Part shown: positions 46,755 to 55,994 of the stretch, piece by piece
Position numbering within the stretch: the first letter of the stretch is position 1
Layout of the letters: the number at the start of each line of letters is the position of its first letter
DNA from: Planctomycetaceae bacterium
Lineage (GTDB): Bacteria; Planctomycetota; Planctomycetia; Planctomycetales; Planctomycetaceae
Reading direction: 5' to 3'
Length of the DNA: 64,000 bases
Assembly (NCBI GenBank): GCA_041398825.1
Contig: JAWKTX010000009.1
Location: 124,001-188,000, forward strand
Made by a program: the position numbers and the translations under genes
The notes under the pieces: model-generated
What the model was told of the DNA's origin: nothing
Database searches by the model: none
What the model saw: the letters and a program-made list of their open reading frames with translations, nothing else

Positions 46755-47322
46755 GGCAAACCCCAGTCTGCGTTCCTTCGGTGACTGATCATGTGAGAAG
46801 AATAGCCAATTCACTTCCGGATGCCAAAGGCGTTTCTCGCTCAGCGGCTGATGAAATGACCCACAAGAACGCAAGTCATCTGAATATGTCTGGTGCTGCA
46901 GATCAGTACACAGGCCTGCAGAATTCATCAGTCAGGCCACAGAAACTGCCCGGTCAAATTTTTTTTGTGTTTCTTCGGAACATCGATTCGCCTTGTAATT
47001 GTGAAGAAATCGTGTATTTTCAAGCCGAACGACGGAAAATTGCTTTGGGAGGCCGTTCTGGCACATACCTTGCAAATTCAGACTTCTGTCTCACGGACGC
47101 GGATCTCTTTCTGATCTGCTTCCCCCTTTCTGTGCCCCATCTGTGGTTAATTCGTTTGTTTCGCTTCGGTGGGACAGACGGTTTTCATCCCGTCCGGAGG
47201 TTCCGGACAAGTGCTCGCGTTATTCATATGGAGATGTTTGTCCGTTCTCCTGCCGTTATTTATTGGCGAGCATTTACTTGAAGCGGTCTCCTTCGTGGAT
47301 TACGGAGGAGACCGTTTCTGTT
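46755..47322. other. intergenic region with possible structured RNA
   Basis: 568 bp; part could be the 5' end of the acyltransferase gene if its upstream start is used. A promoter-like pair on the plus strand is TTGTAA (46993-46998) and TATTTT (47015-47020), 16 nt apart. Downstream are hairpins GACGG/CCGTC (47177-47194) and GTCCGG/CCGGAC (47192-47208), which share three bases, and a 13-bp stem at 47284-47314. I could not match it to 6S RNA, tmRNA or another known RNA. Confidence 0.35.
47284..47314. terminator. stem-loop at the 3' end of the SWIM gene
   Basis: A 13-bp stem CGGTCTCCTTCGT / ACGGAGGAGACCG (one G-U pair) with loop GGATT, 9 nt beyond the minus-strand stop codon. On the plus strand it is followed by TTTCTGTTTTA, so it is a better terminator in that direction. 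Confidence 0.6.
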
Positions 47323-49167
47323 TTATCCGTCGGCAATTACCAGCCATTGTGCCTGTTGGATGTGCTGACTTGTGGTTCTTGCGGCAACAGATGCTGCCAG
47401 CCAGTATTGCCCCAGATTTTCCGCATTGTCGGGGAAACGTATACCATTCAGGTCCGTTGACGAACTGATGGCCGTCTTTGCCAGAGAATGCAACAGCAAA
47501 GCGGCAGTTGGCCGGAACTGGCGGCGGAGGGCCGCAGCATCTCTGACGACAGAAGTGACGGTGCCTGTGGGAATCGCATGACGGCCCCCCAGTGCAATCG
47601 CATTCAGCCATCGCTGAAGTACATCCTCAGGATCCTGCATTCGTGCTGTCGGCGTTTGAACCTCAACCGGGTGTCGTTCTGCTGACGAAAGATGACTTCG
47701 TGAAAGTTGATCGAGGCCCGTTGATGCGCAGAAGCGAAACTCTTCGGGCAGGCATAAGGCGGGCGCCTGAGCCTGCGGCATTTCCGCAACCGTGGACTCC
47801 ATGGGTGCAGGAGCAATCGCCAGTAATGTCGCGTGCCCAGGATGGGCAGGATTCAGCCGAGCGATGCATCTCAGGGCCAGACCCGGAGCTCGGGCCAGCA
47901 GAGTAAGATTGCTTCGCCCTGGCATGCTGTCACTCTCGATCGGGATATCCAATTGTAGGAGGCTGCGAGGTTGACCATGCAGCTCAAGTAGCAGCGAGGC
48001 ATCGGCAGCACCTGCCACAACGCCCTGCACGAATAGAAGGTCATATCCCGCTTTTCGTTCCAGCTCGGGAACCGTCAGACAAGAGAAGCAACGTTGAATT
48101 TGCTGCGTGAGAGGAACTTCGAAGGCTCTCCTGACAGGAGCAGCTTCCCATCCCTGCCCTTCAATCGCTACTGCCCGTGCGGAATCTGCACCGCCGAGTC
48201 GACCATCCGAAGATCTCGTCGCCTTCGATACCAGCAGGCAGCGCTGGGATAATTCCCGATGTGACATCGCGAGTCCGGCGACAGAAACGCCCGATCGCCA
48301 TGCCTGAGGAATTCGGGATACGTCACCCGGCTGAACATCGCTCACGGTGCAGATCCATCCATCGTCAGCCATCATCCATGTAACGACACCAGCATATCCA
48401 CTGCGAGTTATCACAGCTTCGCAACACAGACCATGTAGTTTCAGGCTGGTAACGGGCGTATATCGACGGCGGGCAACACCCAGTGTCGATGAAGGCGGAT
48501 CTGCGGGATTCTGGATCAGCAGCCATGCCACTTCCAGTGCTTCGGTCAGGTCCTGGGCTGCCAGATTTGAATCAAAGGTATCGGCATTTGTGCGAACCTG
48601 CCGAATGTTATGCATCACACGCAGGCCGGCAGCAGCCAACCGGTGCAGCCCTTCGGCACGGCATTCGTGAATACATCGCAGCAAACGCGACTGCAGGACA
48701 CTCCCTGCGGCTCTCAACCCGGCTGCCAGGATATCGCTGCATTGTTTCATCATATCCCGTGCAGCAAACGACTGTGATTCGGAGAGACTTTCCGCCTCAG
48801 GCGGCCCCTCCAACGAATCCGTGGATACCTCTTTCACAATGCCGAATTCAGGTTCCTGCGAAGCGTTTTCCACATCCGGAACGTCTACGGTATCACTTAT
48901 CCTCAGAAGGCTGAGCGACGCAAGGACATGGAAACAACGGGGGCCCAGCAGGCAGGTGCATTCCACGTCATCCAGTGATTGGATCAACTGCGACTTCAGT
49001 TGAACCTTTTCTTCCCCGGCTGCAACGAACCAGATGTCATCGGTCCTCGTCCAGGCAAAGTCATTGGCGGCCTCCGGGTTGGCGTCGATTCGCTTCTGCA
49101 GCCGTGACGGAGCAGCCGCGATGAACTCGGCGAGTATTCCGGGCAAAATAGAAGGGCGATCAGTCAT
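47323..49167 (-). CDS. SWIM zinc-finger protein
   Basis: About 614 residues from the ATG at 49167, which overlaps the stop of the upstream gene (ATGA). The SWIM-type zinc finger is near the N-terminus: C70-x-C72-x5-C78-x-H80 in 'VECTCLLGPRCFHVLA'. The rest is mostly helical and beta-mixed with no other domain I can name; 'RRYTPVTSLKLHGLCCEAVI' and 'WMMADDGWICTVSDVQPGDV' suggest a beta-rich central part. SWIM domains bind DNA or protein. Proteins of this architecture are regularly encoded next to MoxR ATPase, DUF5682 and vWA genes, and here it is coupled to a DUF5682-vWA fusion. Role unknown; cytoplasmic. Confidence 0.85.
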   Translation of the reverse strand: MTDRPSILPGILAEFIAAAPSRLQKRIDANPEAANDFAWTRTDDIWFVAAGEEKVQLKSQLIQSLDDVECTCLLGPRCFHVLASLSLLRISDTVDVPDVENASQEPEFGIVKEVSTDSLEGPPEAESLSESQSFAARDMMKQCSDILAAGLRAAGSVLQSRLLRCIHECRAEGLHRLAAAGLRVMHNIRQVRTNADTFDSNLAAQDLTEALEVAWLLIQNPADPPSSTLGVARRRYTPVTSLKLHGLCCEAVITRSGYAGVVTWMMADDGWICTVSDVQPGDVSRIPQAWRSGVSVAGLAMSHRELSQRCLLVSKATRSSDGRLGGADSARAVAIEGQGWEAAPVRRAFEVPLTQQIQRCFSCLTVPELERKAGYDLLFVQGVVAGAADASLLLELHGQPRSLLQLDIPIESDSMPGRSNLTLLARAPGLALRCIARLNPAHPGHATLLAIAPAPMESTVAEMPQAQAPALCLPEEFRFCASTGLDQLSRSHLSSAERHPVEVQTPTARMQDPEDVLQRWLNAIALGGRHAIPTGTVTSVVRDAAALRRQFRPTAALLLHSLAKTAISSSTDLNGIRFPDNAENLGQYWLAASVAARTTSQHIQQAQWLVIADG

Positions 49168-52100
49168 CGTATCTTTTCTCCCACCCACCTGGCGAGCTCA
49201 GTGGGACTGAGTGCCGCGACCGGCATTCCACACGAAACAATTTGTGCGGCAATGCCGGTGTGATACCGCGGTTTTCCTTCGTCGGACAATGCGGCAAGTC
49301 CCAGTGGTATCGCCCCGGTATCAACCAAAGCTCGCACTTCGTTGAGCAATGCTCCGACTGAACCACCTTCTTCGAAGTCGGTCACCAACAGAACCAACGT
49401 CCGTTTTGGCACACGTATCTTCTCTCGTGCAGCGCGCAGTCCCTTCCAGATATGCGTGCCTCCCCCGATCTGAACTTCCAGAAGCATCCCTAACGGATCC
49501 TCCACATGGTCCGTGAAATCAATGACCTGGGTGCTGAACGCAAGAAAGCTGACACTGACCGCCGGCAATGCTGAAAAGATGGCGGCAGTCAAAGCGCTGT
49601 AGATGACGGACTGCTCCATCGAACCTGATACGTCCACCACGAAGACAATGTGCCAATCCATCGACTTTCGGACCGGGGTTCGGAAGTAGAATTTCTCAGG
49701 TGCAAGCTGTGCCCTGCCGTCGTCCGAAATGCGAGCTGTATGCAGATTCGCAAGAATCGTGCGACGCAGATCAAGGCGAGGCGACGGCCGCCGCGTTGGC
49801 CTCGGTGTGGAAAGCCCTGTCAATGCCGGTGCCATTCGGTTCGCCAGCGCTCTGGCAAGCTGGTCAGTGATCTTCCTGGCGATCCGGCGCAGTTTTTCGG
49901 TTTGCGAATCCGGAAGGCCGCCTTTCATCGACAGGACAGTTTGAAGAAGCTCAATCGATGGACGGACGTTTTCTTCATTCAGTACGGTGATGGCAGCTGT
50001 GCGGCCACCTTCTATGGCTTCTCCCAGGACTTCTTCACGAATATCGCTGCCAAAAAGTTCCTCCAGCTCTTCAGCCCATTCCCGCACCCCCGGATAAGCA
50101 TCTTCGTTGCCGCCGCGATCACTAAGTCCTCCCCGCGCGCCTTCGCCGGAGCCTTGCCCATAGATTTCATCCAAAGCACGCGCGGCCGAACATGCGGCTC
50201 GATTCTGAGGATCTGGCGGGGTTCCAAGAATCAGTTTCCAGCGTTCGAGAGTATTCAGCTGAGAGTGGCTCTGCCGCGCGATCACTGAGAGGTCGGACTG
50301 GGATTCCATTTGTGTCAAATCATCCGACAACTCCAAATCCGGCATGAGGCTCAGCAACATCTGCCCGGCGGCCTGATCTGCTTCAAACCACATTTGCTGC
50401 GTCGCCGGATCCAACACCTCAGACGACCCGGACGATGAAATCGTACGTGAATCGCATTCTGGATGCAGATCCTGGATCTGGCGGAGTACTCCCCTGCGCG
50501 CGGCGGGACTCAGCACCTGGAAGCCGCGTCGCAATGCGGGTGTGCGCTGCAGAAATTCATTGTCATCGAAGGAGTCAATTCTCTCGTCAATTCCTGCAAG
50601 ACATTCGATGTCGCTTTGAATTCGGGGCAACGCAACGGGCAGCATTCCCGTCAGACGCATCGAAAGAAGTCTGCGACTTTCAGAGCTGGTTGCGGCGTCC
50701 AGCCAACTTGCCGTGAGTGACTGGAACTGCTCTTTCTTCAACTGATTCAGTATCAGGAGCGCTGCCGCGCTGGTTCCGTGCATCAGACCAGAGCCAGCAT
50801 CCATGAACTGCCTGAGAGTCCAGAGCAGCCGTGACGCCTCCAGAGATGTCGAAACAACAGCGTCCTGTTGTTGAAACCAGAGCACAAGATCCAGTAACGC
50901 ACGAGCGTCTTCGACCTGTTCGCTTCCGATCAATCCATCCAGTCGCGTCAGAGCGGCCTGCAGTAATGCACTGGTCGTTACGGATTGCGGCACCGCGAAG
51001 GCCTGACAAAAATCCGTCCTGAACGCCGCGTTTGGATGAGGAAGTCCGGGAATGTGTCCGCTTCGAATGCGATCGATCAGAGACATGGCTTTCGTGAGTT
51101 CAGGTAACGTCGCTGAATCGGAGAAACTGCCGTGAATCCAGTCAAGCCCCGTTCGAACCAATTCGCCCAGGCCGCATGTGGCAGCCTGACTAAACGTCTC
51201 CAGTTGCGTCATCCCCCATTCAGACTGTGGTTCCAGCAGCGATTGACGGAGGATTCCTTCGGCTGCCTGTCGCAATGTTGTTCCTCGAGCTGACGACAGG
51301 GAAATCATCGCGGCCGTCGAATTCTGCCACTTCAGTGTCCAAACCGTTGTCAGACTTTCCCGGTCTCCAAATCCACCGTCATCTTCAGGTTCGGCATAGG
51401 GAATCCGGCACACCAGCAACTGGCGAAAAACGACCTCTCGCGCACGATCCAGAGCACTTCGAAGCGGATCCAGACGCATTCGTTTTTCCTGCGTGATCGA
51501 TTCGGGGCCCGGCAGATTGAGTGTCTTGAGGATCTGTTCGATATGCGGAGCAAGGCCACAACGCGGCATGTCGGCCGGCAACTGACCCATTCGGCTTCCT
51601 ACAAAGACCGCTTGCAAGGCGGCTGCCACTGCACGCCCTGCTCCGTAGAGCTGACCCTGTGTCAGGCACAGTTGCATCGCTTCCACGACCTCCTGGCGTC
51701 CGGGTGTTTTCAACCTCCGAACCCGCGCCAGATCGCGGCTGATTCGGACGACTTCTTTCGCGTCTGCGGCGTTCATTGGATGTCCGCTGTTGCGCAACTC
51801 GCGGCAAACGCCGACAATCAGATCGACCGCCGCATGGTCGATGTCTTCTATGCTTCCGGCTTCAAATACACGCTGATGCCACATCGGATCACGAATTCCA
51901 GCCGGATATCCGGAACGTTCATCGAGCTGCTCGAACGTGTAGGGAATCAGCGAGGTTGCAATCTTTCCTTTCCGATCGGACGTCGATTGGTCGGTCTTCG
52001 AGTTTATCGAAGGGTCTCCCGCGCGCGATGTCCAGAGCTTTGGTACTGGCAGCAATGCCGCTGCATGAAAGGCCCCGATGACTGCCGCGCAACGTTGTTC

Positions 52101-52805
52101 GCCTGCCATCTGAATACAGCTTCGCATCCACGCTTCACGCAGCCGGTCATATTCGGAAGGCGGGCCATTGCTCCAACGGGTGGCCCACCCAAACAACAGT
52201 CCGGCCCGACGAATTTGTTCGGGGGCCGACGTGACAGCTGGTGATTCAACCAGCCGATCCCAGAGCTGTCCGGTGTCCGTGACTTCATGTCGATCCATCA
52301 ACTTTTGAAGTAAGTCTCTGTCGGAATTCGGGGCGGCTCCCGAAAACGTTGCTTCGTGGTAACGATCGGGGCCGGCGTCTTCGGACGGCGAATCGACTTC
52401 TCCCGGTTGTTCCTCGTGATTGCGTGACAGGCCGGGAACACGTTCATCAATGGGTAGATCAAAGGCGTCCACTGGCACTCCATGGGCGGAAGCCCATCGG
52501 ATCGCCGCCATTTCAGGAGAGAAATCAACAAACGGATAGAAGAATAAATCTCCCCCATCGTCGCGGCATCCAGCTAGCGCAACGGGGCCCTGAGTCTCCT
52601 TGTGAGAAAGCCAGGGAAGCCATTCAGAAAACTCGCCCGGCAGTTCCAGCAGAATCCGCTCCGGCTGGAATTCATCAAGCAGCTGCGGAATGATTCGAGC
52701 CATGGCCGCGGAATGGTGACGCACACCGATCAGAAATGGTGCCTGGCAAGTACTCAGCTCGTCCAGCATCCGTTCGCAGTCAAAATCAGTTATACGTGAT
52801 TGCAT
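49164..52805 (-). CDS. DUF5682-vWA fusion protein
   Basis: About 1213 residues from the ATG at 52805; the frame continues to an ATG at 52922. The N-terminal part (about 20-820) matches DUF5682: 'FLIGVRHHSAAMARIIPQLL', 'PERILLELPGEF', 'YPFVDFSPEMAAIRWASAHG', and 'CAAVIGAFHAAALL'. From about 860 a vWA-associated region begins ('LNTLERWKLILG', 'LDEIYGQGSGEGARGGLSDR') and leads to a von Willebrand A domain with MIDAS D1058-V-S-G-S, the Thr site in 'VQIGGGTHIWKGLRAARE', and the Asp site in 'TLVLLVTDFEEGG'. In most genomes these are two separate neighbouring genes; here they are one chain. It is coupled to the SWIM gene by an ATGA overlap. Metal-dependent protein binding by the vWA domain is expected; the process is unknown. 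Confidence 0.88.
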   Translation of the reverse strand: MQSRITDFDCERMLDELSTCQAPFLIGVRHHSAAMARIIPQLLDEFQPERILLELPGEFSEWLPWLSHKETQGPVALAGCRDDGGDLFFYPFVDFSPEMAAIRWASAHGVPVDAFDLPIDERVPGLSRNHEEQPGEVDSPSEDAGPDRYHEATFSGAAPNSDRDLLQKLMDRHEVTDTGQLWDRLVESPAVTSAPEQIRRAGLLFGWATRWSNGPPSEYDRLREAWMRSCIQMAGEQRCAAVIGAFHAAALLPVPKLWTSRAGDPSINSKTDQSTSDRKGKIATSLIPYTFEQLDERSGYPAGIRDPMWHQRVFEAGSIEDIDHAAVDLIVGVCRELRNSGHPMNAADAKEVVRISRDLARVRRLKTPGRQEVVEAMQLCLTQGQLYGAGRAVAAALQAVFVGSRMGQLPADMPRCGLAPHIEQILKTLNLPGPESITQEKRMRLDPLRSALDRAREVVFRQLLVCRIPYAEPEDDGGFGDRESLTTVWTLKWQNSTAAMISLSSARGTTLRQAAEGILRQSLLEPQSEWGMTQLETFSQAATCGLGELVRTGLDWIHGSFSDSATLPELTKAMSLIDRIRSGHIPGLPHPNAAFRTDFCQAFAVPQSVTTSALLQAALTRLDGLIGSEQVEDARALLDLVLWFQQQDAVVSTSLEASRLLWTLRQFMDAGSGLMHGTSAAALLILNQLKKEQFQSLTASWLDAATSSESRRLLSMRLTGMLPVALPRIQSDIECLAGIDERIDSFDDNEFLQRTPALRRGFQVLSPAARRGVLRQIQDLHPECDSRTISSSGSSEVLDPATQQMWFEADQAAGQMLLSLMPDLELSDDLTQMESQSDLSVIARQSHSQLNTLERWKLILGTPPDPQNRAACSAARALDEIYGQGSGEGARGGLSDRGGNEDAYPGVREWAEELEELFGSDIREEVLGEAIEGGRTAAITVLNEENVRPSIELLQTVLSMKGGLPDSQTEKLRRIARKITDQLARALANRMAPALTGLSTPRPTRRPSPRLDLRRTILANLHTARISDDGRAQLAPEKFYFRTPVRKSMDWHIVFVVDVSGSMEQSVIYSALTAAIFSALPAVSVSFLAFSTQVIDFTDHVEDPLGMLLEVQIGGGTHIWKGLRAAREKIRVPKRTLVLLVTDFEEGGSVGALLNEVRALVDTGAIPLGLAALSDEGKPRYHTGIAAQIVSCGMPVAALSPTELARWVGEKIR

Positions 52806-53061
52806 GTTCCTGGATATCACTTGAAGTTCTGGACACTTGCGGATTGGCATTTGAACAGGCGACCCCTGCGGCAGATGGATTCTTGCCAAATATCCGCGCC
52901 GATGGCAGCCACAGCCGGTCATACACTGGCCATATGGCAGGGATGCCGTAAAACTTTATTGACCGCAGACTCGCAGCCTGTGTCTGGCAGCAATCGTTCG
53001 CGAAAAAGCAATGTGTTCGCCAGTTCAACACATCCCTTCGGAAACGGAAATCGGTTTCGAA

Positions 53062-54216
53062 ATGACTGCATCTTACAACACGCCACGGGGGACACAGCGA
53101 TCCGTGGCAAGACTCTCGACGCGGCGCAAAATCCTTTACTCCGCCGCAACCGTCGCGTTTTTCTTTTCGGTCATGGAGTCCTGTTTGCGATTCATGGATT
53201 TTCGATACGAAACCGATCTGGAAAGGATGACGTTTACATTCCCGATTGATGAATTCAACAATCATTCGGAAGAGCCATTCCTGATCCGTGACCCGATCCT
53301 GTTTTGGAAGCCTCGGCCATCCACGGAGGGGCATAATTCGTTGGGTTTCCCTGGTCCGGACTTTGACGTCATCAAACCTGAAAACAGTGTTCGTGTGGTT
53401 TGCCTGGGGGATTCGTGCACACATTTCGGTCCGGAACCGTACCCGGAACGCTGGCAGAAACTCCAGGATGCCGCACAAAGAAATGTGTCCGATTCGTCCC
53501 GAATTGACGGGGAGACAACCGCTGATTCATCCGAAGATCATGTGGAGATTATTAACGCGTCCTGTCTGGGGTATTCGTCGTGGCAGGGGCGTGCGCTGAT
53601 GGAAACGGTGGTTCATCAGTGGTCTCCTGACATCGTGACTGCTTATTTTGGCTGGAATGATCACTGGCTTTCGAGGGGTGTTCCGGATCATTTACAATCC
53701 AGTCATTCCGAGAGCATCAATCAACTGCTGAAGCTGGCGAACGAATCTCGCGTGTATCAACTGGCAGCATCGATTTTCAGCCAAAGATCCGGTGCAGCCG
53801 ACGACCTGCGTTCGGCCGTTCGTCCTGCCCGCGTGCCCCCGGAACAATATCGACGCAATCTGATTGCCATCAGCGAAGCGTGTCGCCGTTGTGGTGCAGA
53901 CTGCTGGATGATTACAGCTCCCCACGCGCTGGACATTCTTGTACCGGAGTACCTGTTAGATGCCGGCGAAGTGAGCGACTTGTCGGAAGTGCAACCACTG
54001 CATGAATCGTACAATGAGATCGTTCGAGCGACCGCAATTGAATGCAACGCAACTCTGATTGATGCAGCAGCTATGTTTGATGAACTCGACAAGCAGGATC
54101 TGTTCCTGGCAGACGCGATCCATCTGTCTGATGAAGGTCGAACTCTGCTTGCCAATCGACTTCATCAGGAGATGGAGCAAAACGCAGTCAAAGTACTGCG
54201 ATCGGATGATCATTGA
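53062..54216 (+). CDS. SGNH/GDSL-type hydrolase, membrane-anchored
   Basis: About 384 residues from the ATG at 53062 (a start at 53011 is possible; no clear ribosome site). A single N-terminal hydrophobic anchor (about 24-42) precedes the extracytoplasmic domain. SGNH blocks: nucleophile in 'VRVVCLGDSCTHFGPEPYPE' (GDS), Gly in 'NASCLGYSSWQGR', Asn in 'AYFGWNDHWLSRG', and the C-terminal Asp-x-x-His 'DAIHLSDEGRTLLANRLHQE'. Such enzymes deacylate or deacetylate lipids or polysaccharides at the cell surface. It is divergent from the DUF5682-vWA gene. Substrate unknown. Confidence 0.87.
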   Translation: MTASYNTPRGTQRSVARLSTRRKILYSAATVAFFFSVMESCLRFMDFRYETDLERMTFTFPIDEFNNHSEEPFLIRDPILFWKPRPSTEGHNSLGFPGPDFDVIKPENSVRVVCLGDSCTHFGPEPYPERWQKLQDAAQRNVSDSSRIDGETTADSSEDHVEIINASCLGYSSWQGRALMETVVHQWSPDIVTAYFGWNDHWLSRGVPDHLQSSHSESINQLLKLANESRVYQLAASIFSQRSGAADDLRSAVRPARVPPEQYRRNLIAISEACRRCGADCWMITAPHALDILVPEYLLDAGEVSDLSEVQPLHESYNEIVRATAIECNATLIDAAAMFDELDKQDLFLADAIHLSDEGRTLLANRLHQEMEQNAVKVLRSDDH

Positions 54217-54381
54217 TTTTCAGGTGACCAGCCAACCGCATTTTCGCGAGCAAAAACCTGCCCTGCGAACCCTTGCGGAAGCGTGGTTTCAACCCGATTG
54301 AATCGTAAATCGAAACTCTGCGTGACATAATTCCACAGTGTGCATCTGTTTCTGATTCAGCCGACAACAAAGGAGCCTTCA

Positions 54382-55851
54382 ATGACATCGACTACCGTCT
54401 CTGTTACGCCACCGGCCATTCGCCAGACTGGCATCCTGATTGGAGATGAATTTCGACCCTCCGTCAGCGGCAAGACGTTCCCCACGGTGAATCCGGCGAC
54501 CGAAGAGGTCATCTGCGAAGTTGCCGAAGGTGACGCCGCTGATGTGAATCTGGCAGTGCACGCCGCAAGATCAGCATTTGAAAATGGCCCATGGTCACGA
54601 ATGGATGCACGGGATCGCGGGCAGTTGTTACACAAACTGGCCGATCTGGCCGAACGACATATCGACGAACTGGCGGCTCTCGAAACACTTGACAACGGGA
54701 AGCCCATCAATGATTCGCGAACGGCGGATCTGCCATTGGTTATTGACTGTCTGAGATATTACGCCGGATGGGCAGACAAGATTCACGGCAGCACAATCCC
54801 CGTTCGAGGTGACTATTTCTGCTATACGCGTCGAGAGCCGATTGGGGTTTGCGGTCAGATTATTCCCTGGAATTTCCCTCTGCTGATGACCGCCTGGAAA
54901 TGGGGGCCAGCGCTGGCAGCGGGCAATACCATCGTGATGAAACCCGCCGAACAGACACCGCTCACCTGCCTGCGTCTTGCGGAACTGGCCCTGGCAGCCG
55001 GTTTTCCGCCGGGTGTCATCAACGTGGTTCCGGGATATGGTCCTACCGCGGGCGCAGCACTTGTTGCCCATCCGGAGGTCGACAAGATTGCGTTTACCGG
55101 TGAAGGTACCACGGCAAAAATCATCATGAAGAATGCGGCTGACACGCTCAAGAGAATCACTTTCGAACTTGGCGGGAAGAGTCCGAATATTGTCTTCGCG
55201 GATGCCGATCTGGATGCAGCGATTGCCGGTGCAGAGTTCGGCTTATTCTTCAACCAGGGACAGTGCTGCTGCGCTGGCAGCCGACTCTATGTGGAAGATT
55301 CTGTTCACGATGAATTTGTGGAAAAGATGGTGGCTCGTGCAGGCAGCCGGGTGCTGGGAAATCCGTTCGACAGTGAAACAACTCAGGGCCCTCAGGTGGA
55401 TCAGGCGCAGTTTGATAAAATCATGAGCTACATTCAGAAGGGACAAAGTGAGGGAGCGGACTGCGTTACCGGTGGCGAACGGTACGGCAAACGCGGCTAT
55501 TTCGTTCGGCCGACGATCTTTACAAATGTCCAGGACAGCATGGCCATCGCGCGGGAAGAAATCTTTGGGCCAGTGATGAGTATCCTGAAGTTCAGCGACC
55601 TTCCTGAAGTGGTCAGTCGAGCCAACGATACCAATTTCGGACTTGCCGCTGCCGTCTGGACAAAAGACGTTCAGAAGGCACACCGCGTCGCTGCCAGCCT
55701 GCGTGCCGGCACCGTCTGGGTCAACTGCTACGATGTGTTTGATGCAGCCGCTCCGTTCGGAGGGTTTAAGATGAGCGGCATCGGCCGGGAGCTCGGTGAA
55801 GCAGGTCTGGCGAATTACACAGAACTTAAAACCGTGACCGTCAGCCTGTAA
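54382..55851 (+). CDS. NAD(P)-dependent aldehyde dehydrogenase
   Basis: 489 residues, usual length, from the ATG at 54382 with AAAGGAG 7 nt upstream. It oxidises an aldehyde to the acid in the cytoplasm. Motifs: '[20 protein letters not shown]', catalytic Glu in '[20 protein letters not shown]', nucleophile Cys in '[18 protein letters not shown]' (three adjacent Cys), and '[13 protein letters not shown]'. It is close to the ALDH1/betaine-aldehyde type. The nucleotide loop reads FTGEGTTAK where most members have FTGSTxxGK, a deviation worth noting. Substrate cannot be assigned. Confidence 0.95.
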   Translation: MTSTTVSVTPPAIRQTGILIGDEFRPSVSGKTFPTVNPATEEVICEVAEGDAADVNLAVHAARSAFENGPWSRMDARDRGQLLHKLADLAERHIDELAALETLDNGKPINDSRTADLPLVIDCLRYYAGWADKIHGSTIPVRGDYFCYTRREPIGVCGQIIPWNFPLLMTAWKWGPALAAGNTIVMKPAEQTPLTCLRLAELALAAGFPPGVINVVPGYGPTAGAALVAHPEVDKIAFTGEGTTAKIIMKNAADTLKRITFELGGKSPNIVFADADLDAAIAGAEFGLFFNQGQCCCAGSRLYVEDSVHDEFVEKMVARAGSRVLGNPFDSETTQGPQVDQAQFDKIMSYIQKGQSEGADCVTGGERYGKRGYFVRPTIFTNVQDSMAIAREEIFGPVMSILKFSDLPEVVSRANDTNFGLAAAVWTKDVQKAHRVAASLRAGTVWVNCYDVFDAAAPFGGFKMSGIGRELGEAGLANYTELKTVTVSL

Positions 55852-55905
55852 GGACCTAATAGAAGTTTTCCGTCAAGAAACGTCTCGACAGAACAGTTCA
55901 ACGAA

Positions 55906-55951
55906 AACGCCCCGCAGGATGCCGCTTACAACGGCAACCTTTCGGGGCGTT
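55906..55951. terminator. bidirectional terminator between convergent genes
   Basis: A 9-bp outer stem AACGCCCCG / CGGGGCGTT encloses an inner TGCCG / CGGCA stem. It is followed by TTTGTC on the plus strand and by TTTTCG on the minus strand, so it can serve both the aldehyde dehydrogenase and the PqaA-like gene. Confidence 0.8.
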
Positions 55952-55994
55952 TGTCATGACTGTCCGGACCAGCTGGCTCCTCAGTTGCTGGTGA

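Noticed and set aside
46610..47281. 223-codon plus-strand frame across the acyltransferase 5' end
   Set aside because: Largely antisense to a gene with clear acyltransferase motifs; the translation is Cys/Arg-rich noise.
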